Source: Lewinellaceae bacterium (lineage in GTDB: Bacteria > Bacteroidota > Bacteroidia > Chitinophagales > Saprospiraceae). From it: 64,000 nucleotides of DNA. Location: NCBI GenBank assembly GCA_020636225.1, contig JACJYI010000004.1, positions 558,001 to 622,000 of the forward strand, in the 5' to 3' direction. The position numbers and the translations under genes are program-made. The notes beneath the pieces were generated by a model, which was given only the letters and a program-made list of their open reading frames with translations, was not told the DNA's origin and ran no database searches. This document shows, in pieces, positions 1 to 10,046 of the stretch (within the stretch, counting starts at the first letter, position 1; every line of letters starts with the position of its first letter).

Positions 1-2021
1 TGCCAGATCAATTCGTTCAATGTCGGCTGGGGTGGCCCGCTGACCACAAATCCCCGACTTGCCGAGGCATAGATGAATTTGACATAGGTTTCATCTCGGG
101 GCATATTGGGCTGCAGCACAAATGACAGGGTATCCTCTCCAAACAGGTCCACCATCCAGGGGACCGATCCATCCGGGGTCACGACCATGGCGGCATACCG
201 GACTTGATCGGCGGTCGTGGACGGATAGGGAGAATACCGGATGAACTCAATGGCCGCCTGGCCTGTGTCCAATGATTGCCGGATATCCGTCCATTCAACC
301 TGCTGCATCAGATCCTCCTTACCGGAAATCATGCAGGCCAGCTCCTTTTCCAGACTGTCCACACGGGCTTCAAACAAATTCAGTTCGACCCGCTCCTCGA
401 TCGGACGGGCATACTCCTTTCCGATCATTCGGCGCATGGCACTCAACTCCAGAAAGATCGGGGTTGTCCCAGGGTCAGCCAGGGCATGTGTCCGGATCTG
501 CCGGGCGGCATTCAACAGAAATCCCTTGTAGAACAGGGCATTGTCATAGCAGGCTCCCGCCGTCTGATCATGAACCGGCGAACGCAGGGCAAAGGACAGG
601 ATCTCACTCTGGGTGTCCTTGAATTTCTGGAGGTATTTGGCCAGTTCCCGCTCTGACATATAATGCACGGCATTGGCCAGGCGGCGACGACCGATCACGG
701 AGGCCTGGGCATACAAGCTGTCGGCCTGGTGGTAGGCATCACGTTCCCAGGCCAGACGCGCCAGGTCGATCAGGTTGATCACATAAAGAGGGTATTGGTC
801 TCCCAGGGTCTTCTCCCAATACGCCTTGGCCTCCATGAAGAGGGATTCCGCCTTTGACAGATTGCCCATATTCCGATAGACTTCTCCCAGGGCCATCATG
901 GTCTTGGGGTAGCCGGGCACCCGGGCTCCGGGTAGCCTCTCCCAGATTTCTTTCGCAACGATCAGGCTTTCCTCGGCATATGACCAATTACCTTCCTGCA
1001 TATCCAGCGTGGCCAGGTCATGCAGGCAAAGGGCATAACTGGGAAATTCCGTCTTCAGGTCGCGATCCATGCGATCCAATGCCTGTTCGTACAGGTTGCG
1101 GGCCTTGCGATATTTCTGTTCCAGCCGATAATATTCCGCCAGCCCTTTCAATACGGGACCATAGTCCAACCGGTTGTTGAACCAGCCGGAACCCACCTTG
1201 TCCTGGGCATCCCGATAATATTTGCCGGCTTTGTCTACCTGGCCCATGTCGATATAGGTCCCTGCCAGGCCGGTCAGGTTGGAAACATACTCCGATGTCT
1301 CTTTCTGTCTCAGCTTGGCCAGAACGGTCAATGCTTCCAGATAATATTGTTCTGCCAGGGCAAACTGCTCGGTCTCCCGATACAGGTCAGCCATCGTGGA
1401 TACCATATGGGCGTAATCAATATTGGGCTGGAGTCCGGCCAGGGTGACCAGGTCGCGTGCAGAAGCAAAGAGGGAATCCGCTTGTTCATACCGACCCATG
1501 TCCCGATATAGCCGGATCAGATCACCCAGGGTAGCCAATCGTCGGGGATCCTGATGGTCCAGGGAATCCTGGCGAATTCTGTCCAGTTCCTCCAGGCATT
1601 GAGCGGCTCCTTCCAGTTTTCCCATCTCTTCACGGACCCGGGCCAGGGATATCAAGTTATTCTGGAAGCTCAGGTCGAGCGGACGAGCTCTCTGGATGGT
1701 CAACACTTCACCCAGGGTTACCTCAGCCTGTCGGTATTGCCCGAGTTGCCGATACAGGTCGGCCTTTCCGGAGCATGCCTGAATGTAGGCCAGGGACTGT
1801 TCTCCCGATTGACTGCGGGCCAGATCCTGGGCCCGGGCGGCCAGTGTATTGGCCAATCCCTGGTCACCCTCCCGGAATGCCTTTCGGGACAATGCGATCA
1901 GGGAATCCACCTGTCCGAGAATGACCTGCTCATCCAATGTCTGTGCACTTGACTGTCCCATCAGAACCAGGCAGATTAAAAGACAGACAGCCTGGCCAAT
2001 TCCCCTATGAAATGATCTCAT
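1..2021 (-). CDS. TPR-CHAT exported protein, third tandem copy (3' end outside window)
   Basis: The frame opens with ATG at 2021 (MRSFHRGIGQAVCLL...) and stays open for 673 codons to the window edge. An N-terminal signal peptide (hydrophobic stretch ending near SSAQ, residues 10-27) precedes a long run of helical tetratricopeptide-like repeats. The last visible residues (FVVSG...LNELIW) align with the start of the CHAT domain in the two neighbouring paralogs, so the catalytic His and Cys lie beyond position 1. CHAT is a caspase/separase-like peptidase fold, and TPRs normally bind partners. It starts 34 bases after the stop of the next copy, so all three are probably co-transcribed. Domain assignment is secure by comparison with its neighbours; the substrate is unknown. 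Confidence 0.85.
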   Translation of the reverse strand, partial: MRSFHRGIGQAVCLLICLVLMGQSSAQTLDEQVILGQVDSLIALSRKAFREGDQGLANTLAARAQDLARSQSGEQSLAYIQACSGKADLYRQLGQYRQAEVTLGEVLTIQRARPLDLSFQNNLISLARVREEMGKLEGAAQCLEELDRIRQDSLDHQDPRRLATLGDLIRLYRDMGRYEQADSLFASARDLVTLAGLQPNIDYAHMVSTMADLYRETEQFALAEQYYLEALTVLAKLRQKETSEYVSNLTGLAGTYIDMGQVDKAGKYYRDAQDKVGSGWFNNRLDYGPVLKGLAEYYRLEQKYRKARNLYEQALDRMDRDLKTEFPSYALCLHDLATLDMQEGNWSYAEESLIVAKEIWERLPGARVPGYPKTMMALGEVYRNMGNLSKAESLFMEAKAYWEKTLGDQYPLYVINLIDLARLAWERDAYHQADSLYAQASVIGRRRLANAVHYMSERELAKYLQKFKDTQSEILSFALRSPVHDQTAGACYDNALFYKGFLLNAARQIRTHALADPGTTPIFLELSAMRRMIGKEYARPIEERVELNLFEARVDSLEKELACMISGKEDLMQQVEWTDIRQSLDTGQAAIEFIRYSPYPSTTADQVRYAAMVVTPDGSVPWMVDLFGEDTLSFVLQPNMPRDETYVKFIYASASRGFVVSGPPQPTLNELIW

Positions 2022-2055
2022 CGAATGGATTGCTTTGATTTTCCTTTGTGATTGA

Positions 2056-5000
2056 TCATTCCAACAGCACAAACCCGGCCCACAGGTAGGGGCTGCTCAA
2101 TGGATTCGCGATAAATTCCTGCTGGGTCAGTCGGAAGGCATCGGGAATGCTCATCCCATCCTGAAGGTAGTGTTTGTAAAACTCGATCATGAACAATGCC
2201 GTGGCCTTGTCATCCACCTTCCAAAGCGTCATGATCAGATAGTCCACCCCGGCGATCTTGAACGCCCGCTGCAAACCGTATACCCCTTCGTTGCCCTTGA
2301 TATCGCCCAGGCCGGTCTCACAGGCGGACAGGACCACCAGGCCGGTCTGGGCCAGGTCCATCTGACTGATCTCATATGCGGTCAGGATGCCATCTTCTTC
2401 ACCTTCCCGTATCGGATGTCCGTTGAGCCAGGCATAGTTGGCACCGGCCAGGATCAATCCCGAGCGCATCATGGGTTGTTCGGAGAGAATGAAAACGGAC
2501 TGGGTTGAAGCCGTTGAGGCGGACTGGGTTGCCGGATCGGGAAAGAAAAATCCATGGGTGGCAAAGTGCATCAGGCCAGGAGAACGGGCATCGCCTTTCG
2601 CCACCTGCTTGATGAATTCCTCAGTGGCATCCAGTCCGGATACTGCCTGAATAGCATATCCGGCATCCTTCAGGATGTCCTCAATGGTCGCCATTTCCTT
2701 CTCTGTCGCCTTCAGGTATCCCCAAGATCCTGTGCCGCCTCGTTCCGCAGCATCCACCGCTACCGAGGCCGCTTCCACCGGTGACAATTCACCTGAAGCG
2801 CCGGATGATCCTCCTGGTTGGTCCGGCCGGTCGAATTCTATGGCACCCAACACCAGGGCATTCTTCTGCTGAACCGACGGCATTGTATCCACCACACCGC
2901 CAGGAATCTGCCGGGTACTGTTCACCATGACCAGGTGATACCGATTGGTGACGACCGAGTCAGGGCCAATAGGTATAGCGCCAAGATTGATGCGGTGCAA
3001 CAGGCCAGTCGGTGAGAAATAGATGGTGTTCACCCCACTGAGGTCCAGCTGTTCCAACGGTTCCCAGATCAGCTCATAGAGGGTTTTCAATGGAGCAGCA
3101 CTGACCACAAATCCGCGGTGTGACACCGAATACAGCTTGTCCACATAGTCTGCACCCCGCACGGTTGCCGATCGAACCAGTTTGTCCACATCGTCCTCTT
3201 TGCAAAGAGGTACAAACGTCGGATAGAGGCTATCCGGCCAAAGCACCAGGGCCCCATACAACACACTGTCCGGCCGACCCTGGCCATTCTCCCGATAATG
3301 GATGAATTCAATCGAGATCTCATCCTGTTTCAAGGACGCCCGGACATCTTCCGATCGCACTTGTCGCAAGGCATCACCATATCCGGCCACCAACTGAGTG
3401 AGTTCTTTTTCTGCCTGATTGGCCTGGGTCTCCAACATGTCCACCTCCCTTCGGCGGTCCTTTGGCTTGGCATACTCATAAGCCAGGCGCTGACGATATT
3501 CTTTCAGCCGTTCAAAAACAGCAGCAGCTTTCGGGGTGGACGTCCCCAGCTTATTCAGTCGGTTGGCGGCCAGAAGCAGGAAACCCTTGTAATACAGGGT
3601 ATGATCATAGGCCAGCTGATTCAACCAGGTATGGTTCTTCCTGTTGATCGTCCGGGAATGGAGGTATCCGTACAGGTCATTGCCATCCTTTTCGAACAAC
3701 CGGATATAGTTGGCCATTTCCTGCTCGGAGAGAAAGGAAGCCGCCAGGTTCACCCGTGCTTCGTTGGCAATGAACACCTCGTGCAGCAGGGTATCTGCCT
3801 CGGCATGCCGACCCTGTCGCTCATACAGGTTGGCCAGACTTTGCAGGCTGAAGACGTAGTCGGGATGCTCTTTCCCATATTGTGATTCCAGGATCTTCCT
3901 GGACAATTCGCAGTAGGGTCCTGCCTGGTCCAGCTGCCCTGTTGAGATATAGAGATTGCCCAGGTTGCCCAGACATCGGGCATAGAATGGATGCTGGTCA
4001 CCCAGGGATGCCGCATAGCTGGCCAGGGCCTGCTGGAACAGGGGCTCGGCCAATTGGAAACTGTCGCGATTGAATTCCAGGGTGGCCAGGCTGTTGATCA
4101 CGGTGGCATAATTGGAATGGGCCTTCCCGATCGTCTTCTCCAGGATGGACAGGGATTGCATGAAGAGCGGCCTGGCCAGGGAATCCCGCCCTTGTTCGGT
4201 ATACAAATTCGCCAGCGTGCTCAGGCTCTTGCCATATTCCTCGTGGTCCTTACCCACTGTCTGTTCGAGCAGTTCCAGATGCTCCTGATACAATCCTTCC
4301 GCTTTCTCCATGTCGCCCAGTGATTGGTAGAACATGCCCAGCTTGCTGACGCTGAGAATGGCGTATGGATCTTCCTTGCCCAGATTCTCCATAGCGGTCT
4401 GGCGGTTCTCCAGGAAAAGGGGTTCCGCCAGGTCAAACCGACCGGTCTGGCTATACAGGGCAGCCAGTTGCATCAGGCAGTTGAAATACATCGCTGGATT
4501 ATTGGCCGCCTGTCTGGACTCCAGGATCTCCCTGGCTTCTTTCAGGATCTTTTCTGCCGCGGCATAGTCGCCCATCTGGGCGTAGAACTGACCGCGATCG
4601 ATCATGCCCCCGGCGACGATGGGATTATCGGGACCAAACAGCTGTAGCCGGATATGTTGTGATTCCTCAAACCTCTGCCGGGCGAGTTCAACTTTTTCTT
4701 CCCGGGCATAGAGGTTGGCCAGATTGTTCAGACTTTCTGCCAGTTCTGCATCCTGGTCGCCAAACATCTTCCGGCGGATAGCAATGGCCTCCAGAAACAG
4801 GGGTTCCGCCAGTTCATAGTCCCCCTGGAGATAATAGAGACCGGCCAGGTTGTTGGCCGTCGAGGCATAGTTGGGATGCTCCACTCCCAGGATCTGGGCA
4901 AAGGAATCCCTGGCTTCCAGATAGTAACGCTCGGCACTCTCCAGGTCGCCCAGCTGTTGACAGACGATGGCCTGGTTGTTCACGCTGGATGCATAGGCCA

Positions 5001-5451
5001 ATCCGCCCTGTTGCAATGCCCTCCGAAGTTGAATGACCTCATCATACAAGGTCCGGGCTTCCGGATAATGACCGGTTGTCTGCTTCAGGATGGCCAGGCT
5101 GTTCAAGCATTCGGCATACAGTGCCGACGATTTGCCGGGAGTGACCTGCAGGATGACCTTCGCCTTGTGGTACCAATCCTCCGCCTGTTGGAACTCTCGT
5201 TGTGCATAATAGATCCGGCCGTGAATGAAGAACGCATCACCAAGGGATGTGGACGGGTTGCCGATTCGGTCAATGGCCACGTTCTGGGCCTGGCGGATCG
5301 CGACAAGGGCACTGTCAAAGGACTGGCGGACAGACTGGTCGTAGGCTACCTGGATCAGACTGTCTGCCTCTGCGATCGCCACGGAATCAACGACCTGAGC
5401 CCGGGATGTGATGGATATGCACAGCAACAGGGTGCTAAGGATGATACGCAT
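2056..5451 (-). CDS. TPR-CHAT exported protein, second tandem copy
   Basis: 1131 residues. A signal peptide (MRIILSTLLLCISITSRA) is followed by about 12-13 kinesin-light-chain-like TPRs of 42 residues (roughly 40-590; recurring pattern NLA.LY..QG....AE.L), a helical linker, and a C-terminal CHAT domain (about 740-1131). The caspase-like dyad is intact: His966 in FATHGFFFPDP and Cys1044 in LSACETGLGDIKGNEG. CHAT proteins are predicted or proven cysteine proteases in several systems, for example the TPR-CHAT partner of type III-E CRISPR effectors. No CRISPR or Cas gene is nearby and the signal peptide places this one outside the cytoplasm, so that role is not implied. It lies 223 bases downstream of copy one and 34 upstream of copy three. 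Confidence 0.93.
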   Translation of the reverse strand: MRIILSTLLLCISITSRAQVVDSVAIAEADSLIQVAYDQSVRQSFDSALVAIRQAQNVAIDRIGNPSTSLGDAFFIHGRIYYAQREFQQAEDWYHKAKVILQVTPGKSSALYAECLNSLAILKQTTGHYPEARTLYDEVIQLRRALQQGGLAYASSVNNQAIVCQQLGDLESAERYYLEARDSFAQILGVEHPNYASTANNLAGLYYLQGDYELAEPLFLEAIAIRRKMFGDQDAELAESLNNLANLYAREEKVELARQRFEESQHIRLQLFGPDNPIVAGGMIDRGQFYAQMGDYAAAEKILKEAREILESRQAANNPAMYFNCLMQLAALYSQTGRFDLAEPLFLENRQTAMENLGKEDPYAILSVSKLGMFYQSLGDMEKAEGLYQEHLELLEQTVGKDHEEYGKSLSTLANLYTEQGRDSLARPLFMQSLSILEKTIGKAHSNYATVINSLATLEFNRDSFQLAEPLFQQALASYAASLGDQHPFYARCLGNLGNLYISTGQLDQAGPYCELSRKILESQYGKEHPDYVFSLQSLANLYERQGRHAEADTLLHEVFIANEARVNLAASFLSEQEMANYIRLFEKDGNDLYGYLHSRTINRKNHTWLNQLAYDHTLYYKGFLLLAANRLNKLGTSTPKAAAVFERLKEYRQRLAYEYAKPKDRRREVDMLETQANQAEKELTQLVAGYGDALRQVRSEDVRASLKQDEISIEFIHYRENGQGRPDSVLYGALVLWPDSLYPTFVPLCKEDDVDKLVRSATVRGADYVDKLYSVSHRGFVVSAAPLKTLYELIWEPLEQLDLSGVNTIYFSPTGLLHRINLGAIPIGPDSVVTNRYHLVMVNSTRQIPGGVVDTMPSVQQKNALVLGAIEFDRPDQPGGSSGASGELSPVEAASVAVDAAERGGTGSWGYLKATEKEMATIEDILKDAGYAIQAVSGLDATEEFIKQVAKGDARSPGLMHFATHGFFFPDPATQSASTASTQSVFILSEQPMMRSGLILAGANYAWLNGHPIREGEEDGILTAYEISQMDLAQTGLVVLSACETGLGDIKGNEGVYGLQRAFKIAGVDYLIMTLWKVDDKATALFMIEFYKHYLQDGMSIPDAFRLTQQEFIANPLSSPYLWAGFVLLE

Positions 5452-5674
5452 AGGGTGGCATTGAAGAAAAGCGGGGCTTCAAAACTCCCAAGTTACGTTT
5501 CTAAGCGGCTAAAACGAAGGATTCCAGGATGATTTGGGCTGAAGATCTGGCAATCATCTGAAATCAAGACGGCACGTCAAGCTCCTGGCAGTCCGTCCTG
5601 GAGCGGATGAAGCACCTTCCCCGGTGTGTCCTGAAGATTCTGTGAAGACGGGGAATCCGATGGTCGGTCTCCCA

Positions 5675-8557
5675 TTAATCCAACAAGATGAATCCAGCCC
5701 AGGAATACGGATTGTAGAATCGATCCCGCATCTCACGCTGTGTTTGCCTGAACGCCTCGGGAATGGGCTTGCCTTCACCCAACCAATGCCCGTAGAAGGT
5801 GGTCATGAACTGCATCGTCTCCCGGTCCGGTACCTGCCACAGACTCATGATCAGGTATCGCACCCCGGCGATCTTGAAGGCTCGTTGCAATCCATAAACG
5901 CCTTCATTGCCCCGGATATCCCCCAATCCGGTTTCACAGGCAGACAGGACCACCAGCTCCGTCTGGGACAAATCCAGCTGACTGATCTCATATGAGGTCA
6001 GGATACCGTCTTCACGACCGGGGAGGGGTTGACCACCACCCCAAACATAATTGCCACCGGACAGGATCAACCCCGATCGGATCATCGGCTTGGCGGACAA
6101 TTGGAAGACGACCTCCCTGCGGGTGTCGGCAGGCAGATCTGCGGGATCCGGGAAGAAATAGCCATGGGTGGCCAGATGAATGATTCCGGGTGATCCCTTC
6201 TGTTGATGGCCAAGGGCATGAAAGGCTTCCTCGGTGGCTGTCAGGCCATCAAATTCCTGTACAGGAATTCCGGCGGCCTGGATCACCGACTGCACGGTCT
6301 CTGATTCCTTTTTGGTCCACTTGAGATAGGACCATGCCCCTTGCTTCAGGGATTGGTCCATTGCCGCCATCACCTGTTCACCGCGGCTGGCCAGCAGGTC
6401 CTGATCATCATGCTCCCTGGCCAGGGCTATGGTCAGGCTATCCAGATCATATTGGATACCCCCGAAAACAGCGGCATCCCCGACCGTTGGTGCCTGCCGG
6501 TTTGACTCCATCAACTGACGAGTACTGCCCAACTGTACGAATTGGATGGCATCGGCAAGCGATGTTTCGTCCGACAGGGGTATCGCTCCCAGGTTGACCC
6601 GGTGCAGCAATCCAGACATGGAGAAATAGATCCGTTTCAAGCCCGTAATCCCACCCTTCGCCTCCTGGAGAGGTTGCCAGATCAGCTCATACAAGGTTTT
6701 TTGCGGAGTTTCCGTCGAGACGAATCCACGGTCCGCATAGGCATACAGTTGATTGACATAGTCCGCCCGGCGCTCCCCTTGGGTCTCCAACAAGGGAGAG
6801 ATCTCCTGTTCTTCGAAGAGGGGGACAAAAATGGGCATCGGACTATCCTTGCGGAGGATGAATGCTCCATAGTAGATACTGTCCGTTTCCCGGGGGTGTC
6901 GGTAACGGAAATGGACGAACTCGACCAGTCCATCCTCCGGTCCAAGTTTCGTTTGCAGATCCTTCCAGCTCACTTCTTCCGAAAGGGAATTCTCCTCCCC
7001 GATCACCAGGGTGATCTTCTTCTCCAGCTCATCCGCATCCTGTTCCAGATCTGAGATATCCCTGCGATCCTGGACAGGCTTCGCATATTCGCTGCTCAAC
7101 TTCTTCCGCATGATCTGCAGGTCCTGGTACATCGTTCTGACTTGAGGGATCTGTTGAACACGGTTCCTCAACTGTTGTGACGCGTGGAGGACAAAGCCCT
7201 TATGAAACAGGGTCAGGTCCAGGCCGATGGCTACGTCGTTCGGGTGTCGGGTACCATAATCCTGTAAATAGGAATAGTACAGATCCAGATTCTCCACAAA
7301 CCGGGTAGCATATTCGGTCTGCTCCTGTTCGGTGAGAAACCTGACCGCCTGTGATACCATTCTCTTCTGGACCAATGCCGCCTCCCTGAGCAGGGTATCT
7401 GCCTGATCCGGCAACCCCATGGTCCAGTACAGTTGGCCAAGACCATTGTCGCTGTTCCCTATGTCCGGATGGTTCCGGTCAAGCGTACGAAGGCGGATAT
7501 CCCGGGCTTCCTTGATGGCTTCCAGGGCCTGTGGGTATTGTCCCATTTTCTCAAACACCAAACCGAGATTGTTCTTCCCATTGGCATATTGCAGATTGTC
7601 TCGCCCATACTGGTTCTCCCAGATGTCAATCGCCTCCTCGATCAACGCCCGGGATTCAGGATACTGTCCATTTCTCTTGTACAGTTCCGACAGATTGTTC
7701 AGGGTATTGGCCACATAGGAATGGGTCGGTCCCAGCGCTTCTTTCCAGATCTGGAGAGTTTCCTTGTACAAGGTCTCCGCCTCCTGATACCGTTCCATTT
7801 CCACATAGAGATTGGCCAGATTGTTCATGGAGATACCATACAACAGATGTTTTGGCCCATTGGCCTGGAGACGCCTGTCCCGGGTTTGGATGAACAGATC
7901 TTCAGCTTGCTCATAGCGTCCCATTTTCTTGTACAGCACGCCCAGGTTATTCAGGCTCCACGTATAATCCGGATGATCCTTGCCGATCACCTGTTCGCGC
8001 AAATCCCTGGCCTTGAGGATATAGGATTCGGCCTGCTTGTAATCGCCCTTCTGGGTATAGAGATCACCGATATTGCTGAGACTGGTGGCATAGTCGGGAT
8101 GAGATTCGCCCAGGGTCTTATGGCGTATGTTCAGCGCCTCGAAATACAGTCGTTCTGAATCGTCATAGCGACCCAACAGGGAGTAGAGATAGGCCAGGGC
8201 ATTCAAGGAACCGGCCAGGTCTTCCGGGTTTACCGCCTTTTCGGTTCGCTGCATGTCGATGGCCTCCAGATACTGCTGCTCCGCTTCCCGGAAGTTCTCC
8301 AGGATGTGGTTGGTCCGACCGGCATTGAACAAGCAGCGGGCATATGTCTCGGGGGCACTGGTCCGGATGGATTCGGCCATCTCCATGGCCTGGAGGATGA
8401 CCTCCTGAGCACCGGCCAGTTGGCGTTTTGCCAGGGCAGCTCGGTTGAGTTGGATCAGGGAATCGATTGCTGCCCGGGTTGAGGAGATGGGTCCATCCTG
8501 GCCAATCACCAAGGTTGGCAAGATCATCAATAACAACACACTGATCCGAAATCGCAT
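5675..8557 (-). CDS. TPR-CHAT exported protein, first tandem copy
   Basis: 960 residues. A signal peptide (MRFRISVLLLMILPTLVIG) precedes about eight 42-residue TPRs (roughly 45-390), a linker, and a CHAT domain from about residue 590 to the C-terminus. The dyad is intact: His798 in LATHGYFFPDP and Cys874 in LSACETGLGDIRGNEG. The last residues (SWAGFILLD) match the end of the second copy, which marks a conserved fold boundary. It is the promoter-proximal member of the three-gene array. A TATATTCG box lies about 15 bases upstream of the ATG and resembles the Bacteroidota -7 element. The copies differ mainly in TPR number, so they may recognise different partners (inference). Confidence 0.93.
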   Translation of the reverse strand: MRFRISVLLLMILPTLVIGQDGPISSTRAAIDSLIQLNRAALAKRQLAGAQEVILQAMEMAESIRTSAPETYARCLFNAGRTNHILENFREAEQQYLEAIDMQRTEKAVNPEDLAGSLNALAYLYSLLGRYDDSERLYFEALNIRHKTLGESHPDYATSLSNIGDLYTQKGDYKQAESYILKARDLREQVIGKDHPDYTWSLNNLGVLYKKMGRYEQAEDLFIQTRDRRLQANGPKHLLYGISMNNLANLYVEMERYQEAETLYKETLQIWKEALGPTHSYVANTLNNLSELYKRNGQYPESRALIEEAIDIWENQYGRDNLQYANGKNNLGLVFEKMGQYPQALEAIKEARDIRLRTLDRNHPDIGNSDNGLGQLYWTMGLPDQADTLLREAALVQKRMVSQAVRFLTEQEQTEYATRFVENLDLYYSYLQDYGTRHPNDVAIGLDLTLFHKGFVLHASQQLRNRVQQIPQVRTMYQDLQIMRKKLSSEYAKPVQDRRDISDLEQDADELEKKITLVIGEENSLSEEVSWKDLQTKLGPEDGLVEFVHFRYRHPRETDSIYYGAFILRKDSPMPIFVPLFEEQEISPLLETQGERRADYVNQLYAYADRGFVSTETPQKTLYELIWQPLQEAKGGITGLKRIYFSMSGLLHRVNLGAIPLSDETSLADAIQFVQLGSTRQLMESNRQAPTVGDAAVFGGIQYDLDSLTIALAREHDDQDLLASRGEQVMAAMDQSLKQGAWSYLKWTKKESETVQSVIQAAGIPVQEFDGLTATEEAFHALGHQQKGSPGIIHLATHGYFFPDPADLPADTRREVVFQLSAKPMIRSGLILSGGNYVWGGGQPLPGREDGILTSYEISQLDLSQTELVVLSACETGLGDIRGNEGVYGLQRAFKIAGVRYLIMSLWQVPDRETMQFMTTFYGHWLGEGKPIPEAFRQTQREMRDRFYNPYSWAGFILLD

Positions 8558-8707
8558 ACACAGCTTTGGAACGAATATAGGGCACTTCTATTAACCTCCG
8601 AAATAGACCAAGGCTCATTAAAACCAAGCGAGACGAGGCATTTCGAATGAACCTAGCCATAGCTAAGTGATTGAGAAATAACGAAGTATCGCGAAGGTTT
8701 TATTGAG

Positions 8708-8730
8708 CAAAAATCCTATCAGGATTTGTT
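8708..8730 (-). terminator. Small hairpin with T-run, likely tetR terminator
   Basis: Arms AAATCCT (8711-8717) and AGGATTT (8721-8727) with a 3-base loop. Read on the minus strand the hairpin is followed by a T-rich run. It lies about 75 bases after the tetR stop and before the CHAT operon start, which fits a terminator separating the two units. The stem is short, so confidence is moderate. Confidence 0.45.
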
Positions 8731-8803
8731 TGGTCATTGAGTGGGGTTGATAGAGGTGCCCTAAAATGGGTATCCACCAAACCGTTAGCCGGAACACATT
8801 GAT

Positions 8804-9409
8804 TTACAGCCAGATTGCCAGATCCGCTTGTCCCTGCTCTGTGGATATGGACATGAACTGTCTCGCGAGAAAACCCATGTACCGATGAATGAGGTCCGAT
8901 TCGCCGAGATGGGGATAACTGATCATCGCCTCCATGATCCAGCATCGCTGAAAAAAGGCCAGGAAATCGATGATGAAATCCTTGCCAACCTGGACAAACT
9001 GGAGATCGCCAACCATCTCCAGGTCATTGAGGATGATCTCCAGGAAGGCCCTCCTCTTCTGTTCAACCGCACCGTAGTCATACTCTGTGCCGAGGACGGA
9101 TCGCAGCTCGTCCAGTCCGAGGAATACCCCCCGGTATGCATAGGCATTCCTGAGGAGATGGGCAACCAGATCGAGATAGCGGGCCAGGCCGGGTGGGCCA
9201 TCAAAGTAACCTGTATATGCCTGATCATTCTGTTGGCGATACTGGTCGAGTATCGCTGTCAACAGATCTTCCTTCCGCGAGAAATGATAGGACAGGTTGC
9301 CTGGACTGATGGCCAGGATCTGGGAAATATCCCGGACACTGGTCTTATACATACCCCGTTCATTGAACAGGTCAATGGCCGTTTGAATAATGCGATCTCG
9401 GGTCTTCAT
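8804..9409 (-). CDS. TetR/AcrR family transcriptional regulator
   Basis: 201 residues. The N-terminal helix-turn-helix (residues 1-50: RDRIIQTAIDLFNERG, then TSVRDISQILAISPGNLSYHF) is the standard TetR DNA-binding domain; the rest is a helical ligand and dimer domain with no recognisable specificity. The gene is divergent from the cupin gene, with 80 bases between the two starts holding a 23-base palindrome plus flanking half-sites. Autorepression and control of the cupin gene are therefore the simplest reading. The ATG at 9409 leaves a full-length HTH, as expected for the family. Confidence 0.9.
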   Translation of the reverse strand: MKTRDRIIQTAIDLFNERGMYKTSVRDISQILAISPGNLSYHFSRKEDLLTAILDQYRQQNDQAYTGYFDGPPGLARYLDLVAHLLRNAYAYRGVFLGLDELRSVLGTEYDYGAVEQKRRAFLEIILNDLEMVGDLQFVQVGKDFIIDFLAFFQRCWIMEAMISYPHLGESDLIHRYMGFLARQFMSISTEQGQADLAIWL

Positions 9410-9426
9410 GCTGCAAATCTAGAACA

Positions 9427-9478
9427 TTGTACTAATCAACGGTTGGATATATTAGTACAACGTACTAATATTGTACAA
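9427..9478. promoter_or_regulatory. Probable TetR operator cluster
   Basis: A perfect inverted repeat spans 9449-9471: arms ATATTAGTAC and GTACTAATAT around a 3-base centre. A related half-site TTGTACTAAT lies at 9427-9436 and a short palindrome TTGTACAA at 9471-9478. The cluster fills the gap between the divergent tetR and cupin starts, the usual place for a TetR operator. Binding is inferred; the palindrome is seen directly. Confidence 0.8.
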
Positions 9479-9489
9479 AAATTGACTCG

Positions 9490-10044
9490 ATGAAACTCCC
9501 ACACACCATTCAGAATCATCTTGGCGAGGAACTGACCTTTCATCGCATCATCCAGGTCGATGGTGTTGACCGGCTGCTGGTCAGCAATCGTGTCCAGCCA
9601 GGAGCCGGGCCTGTCATGCACACACACTGGCAGCAGGATGAATCCCTCACCGTCAAACAGGGAAACATGGGCTGGCAGATTCAGGGTCAGGAGCCCCGAT
9701 TTGCCGGTCCGGGGGAAACCGTCACATTTACCAGAGGGACTCCCCATCGGTTTTGGAATGATGGCCAGGATCTTCTGATCTGTGAAGGGTGGATCAGTCC
9801 GCCTCATTCCATTGTCTTCTTTCTGGATGCGGTCTATGCCGCTATCAATAAATCAGGTACGGAGCGACCTGAAGCGTTTGATGCCGCCTGGCTGTTGACC
9901 CGTTATGCCTCTGAATATGATCTGCCGGACATCCCCGTTTTTATCAAGAAGGTCATCATGCCGATTCAGGTCTTCCTGGGAACGATCATGGGGAAATACC
10001 GTCACTTCCGTGAATCTCCACGGCCATTGCCCCCTGTACGCTGA
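9490..10044 (+). CDS. Cupin-domain protein
   Basis: 184 residues. The cupin beta-barrel occupies about residues 15-115. Cupin motif 1 is seen as the HTH of MHTHWQQDESLTV with a following Glu, and motif 2 as PGETVTFTRGTPHRFWN with its His, so a mononuclear metal site is plausible. The C-terminal 70 residues are helical and hydrophobic (IMPIQVFLGTIMG), which may be membrane-associated. The substrate cannot be told from sequence. It is transcribed away from tetR under the palindromic operator and ends 2 bases from the convergent membrane-protein gene. A small-molecule sensing or detoxifying role under TetR control is inference only. Confidence 0.8.
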   Translation: MKLPHTIQNHLGEELTFHRIIQVDGVDRLLVSNRVQPGAGPVMHTHWQQDESLTVKQGNMGWQIQGQEPRFAGPGETVTFTRGTPHRFWNDGQDLLICEGWISPPHSIVFFLDAVYAAINKSGTERPEAFDAAWLLTRYASEYDLPDIPVFIKKVIMPIQVFLGTIMGKYRHFRESPRPLPPVR

Positions 10045-10046
10045 GT

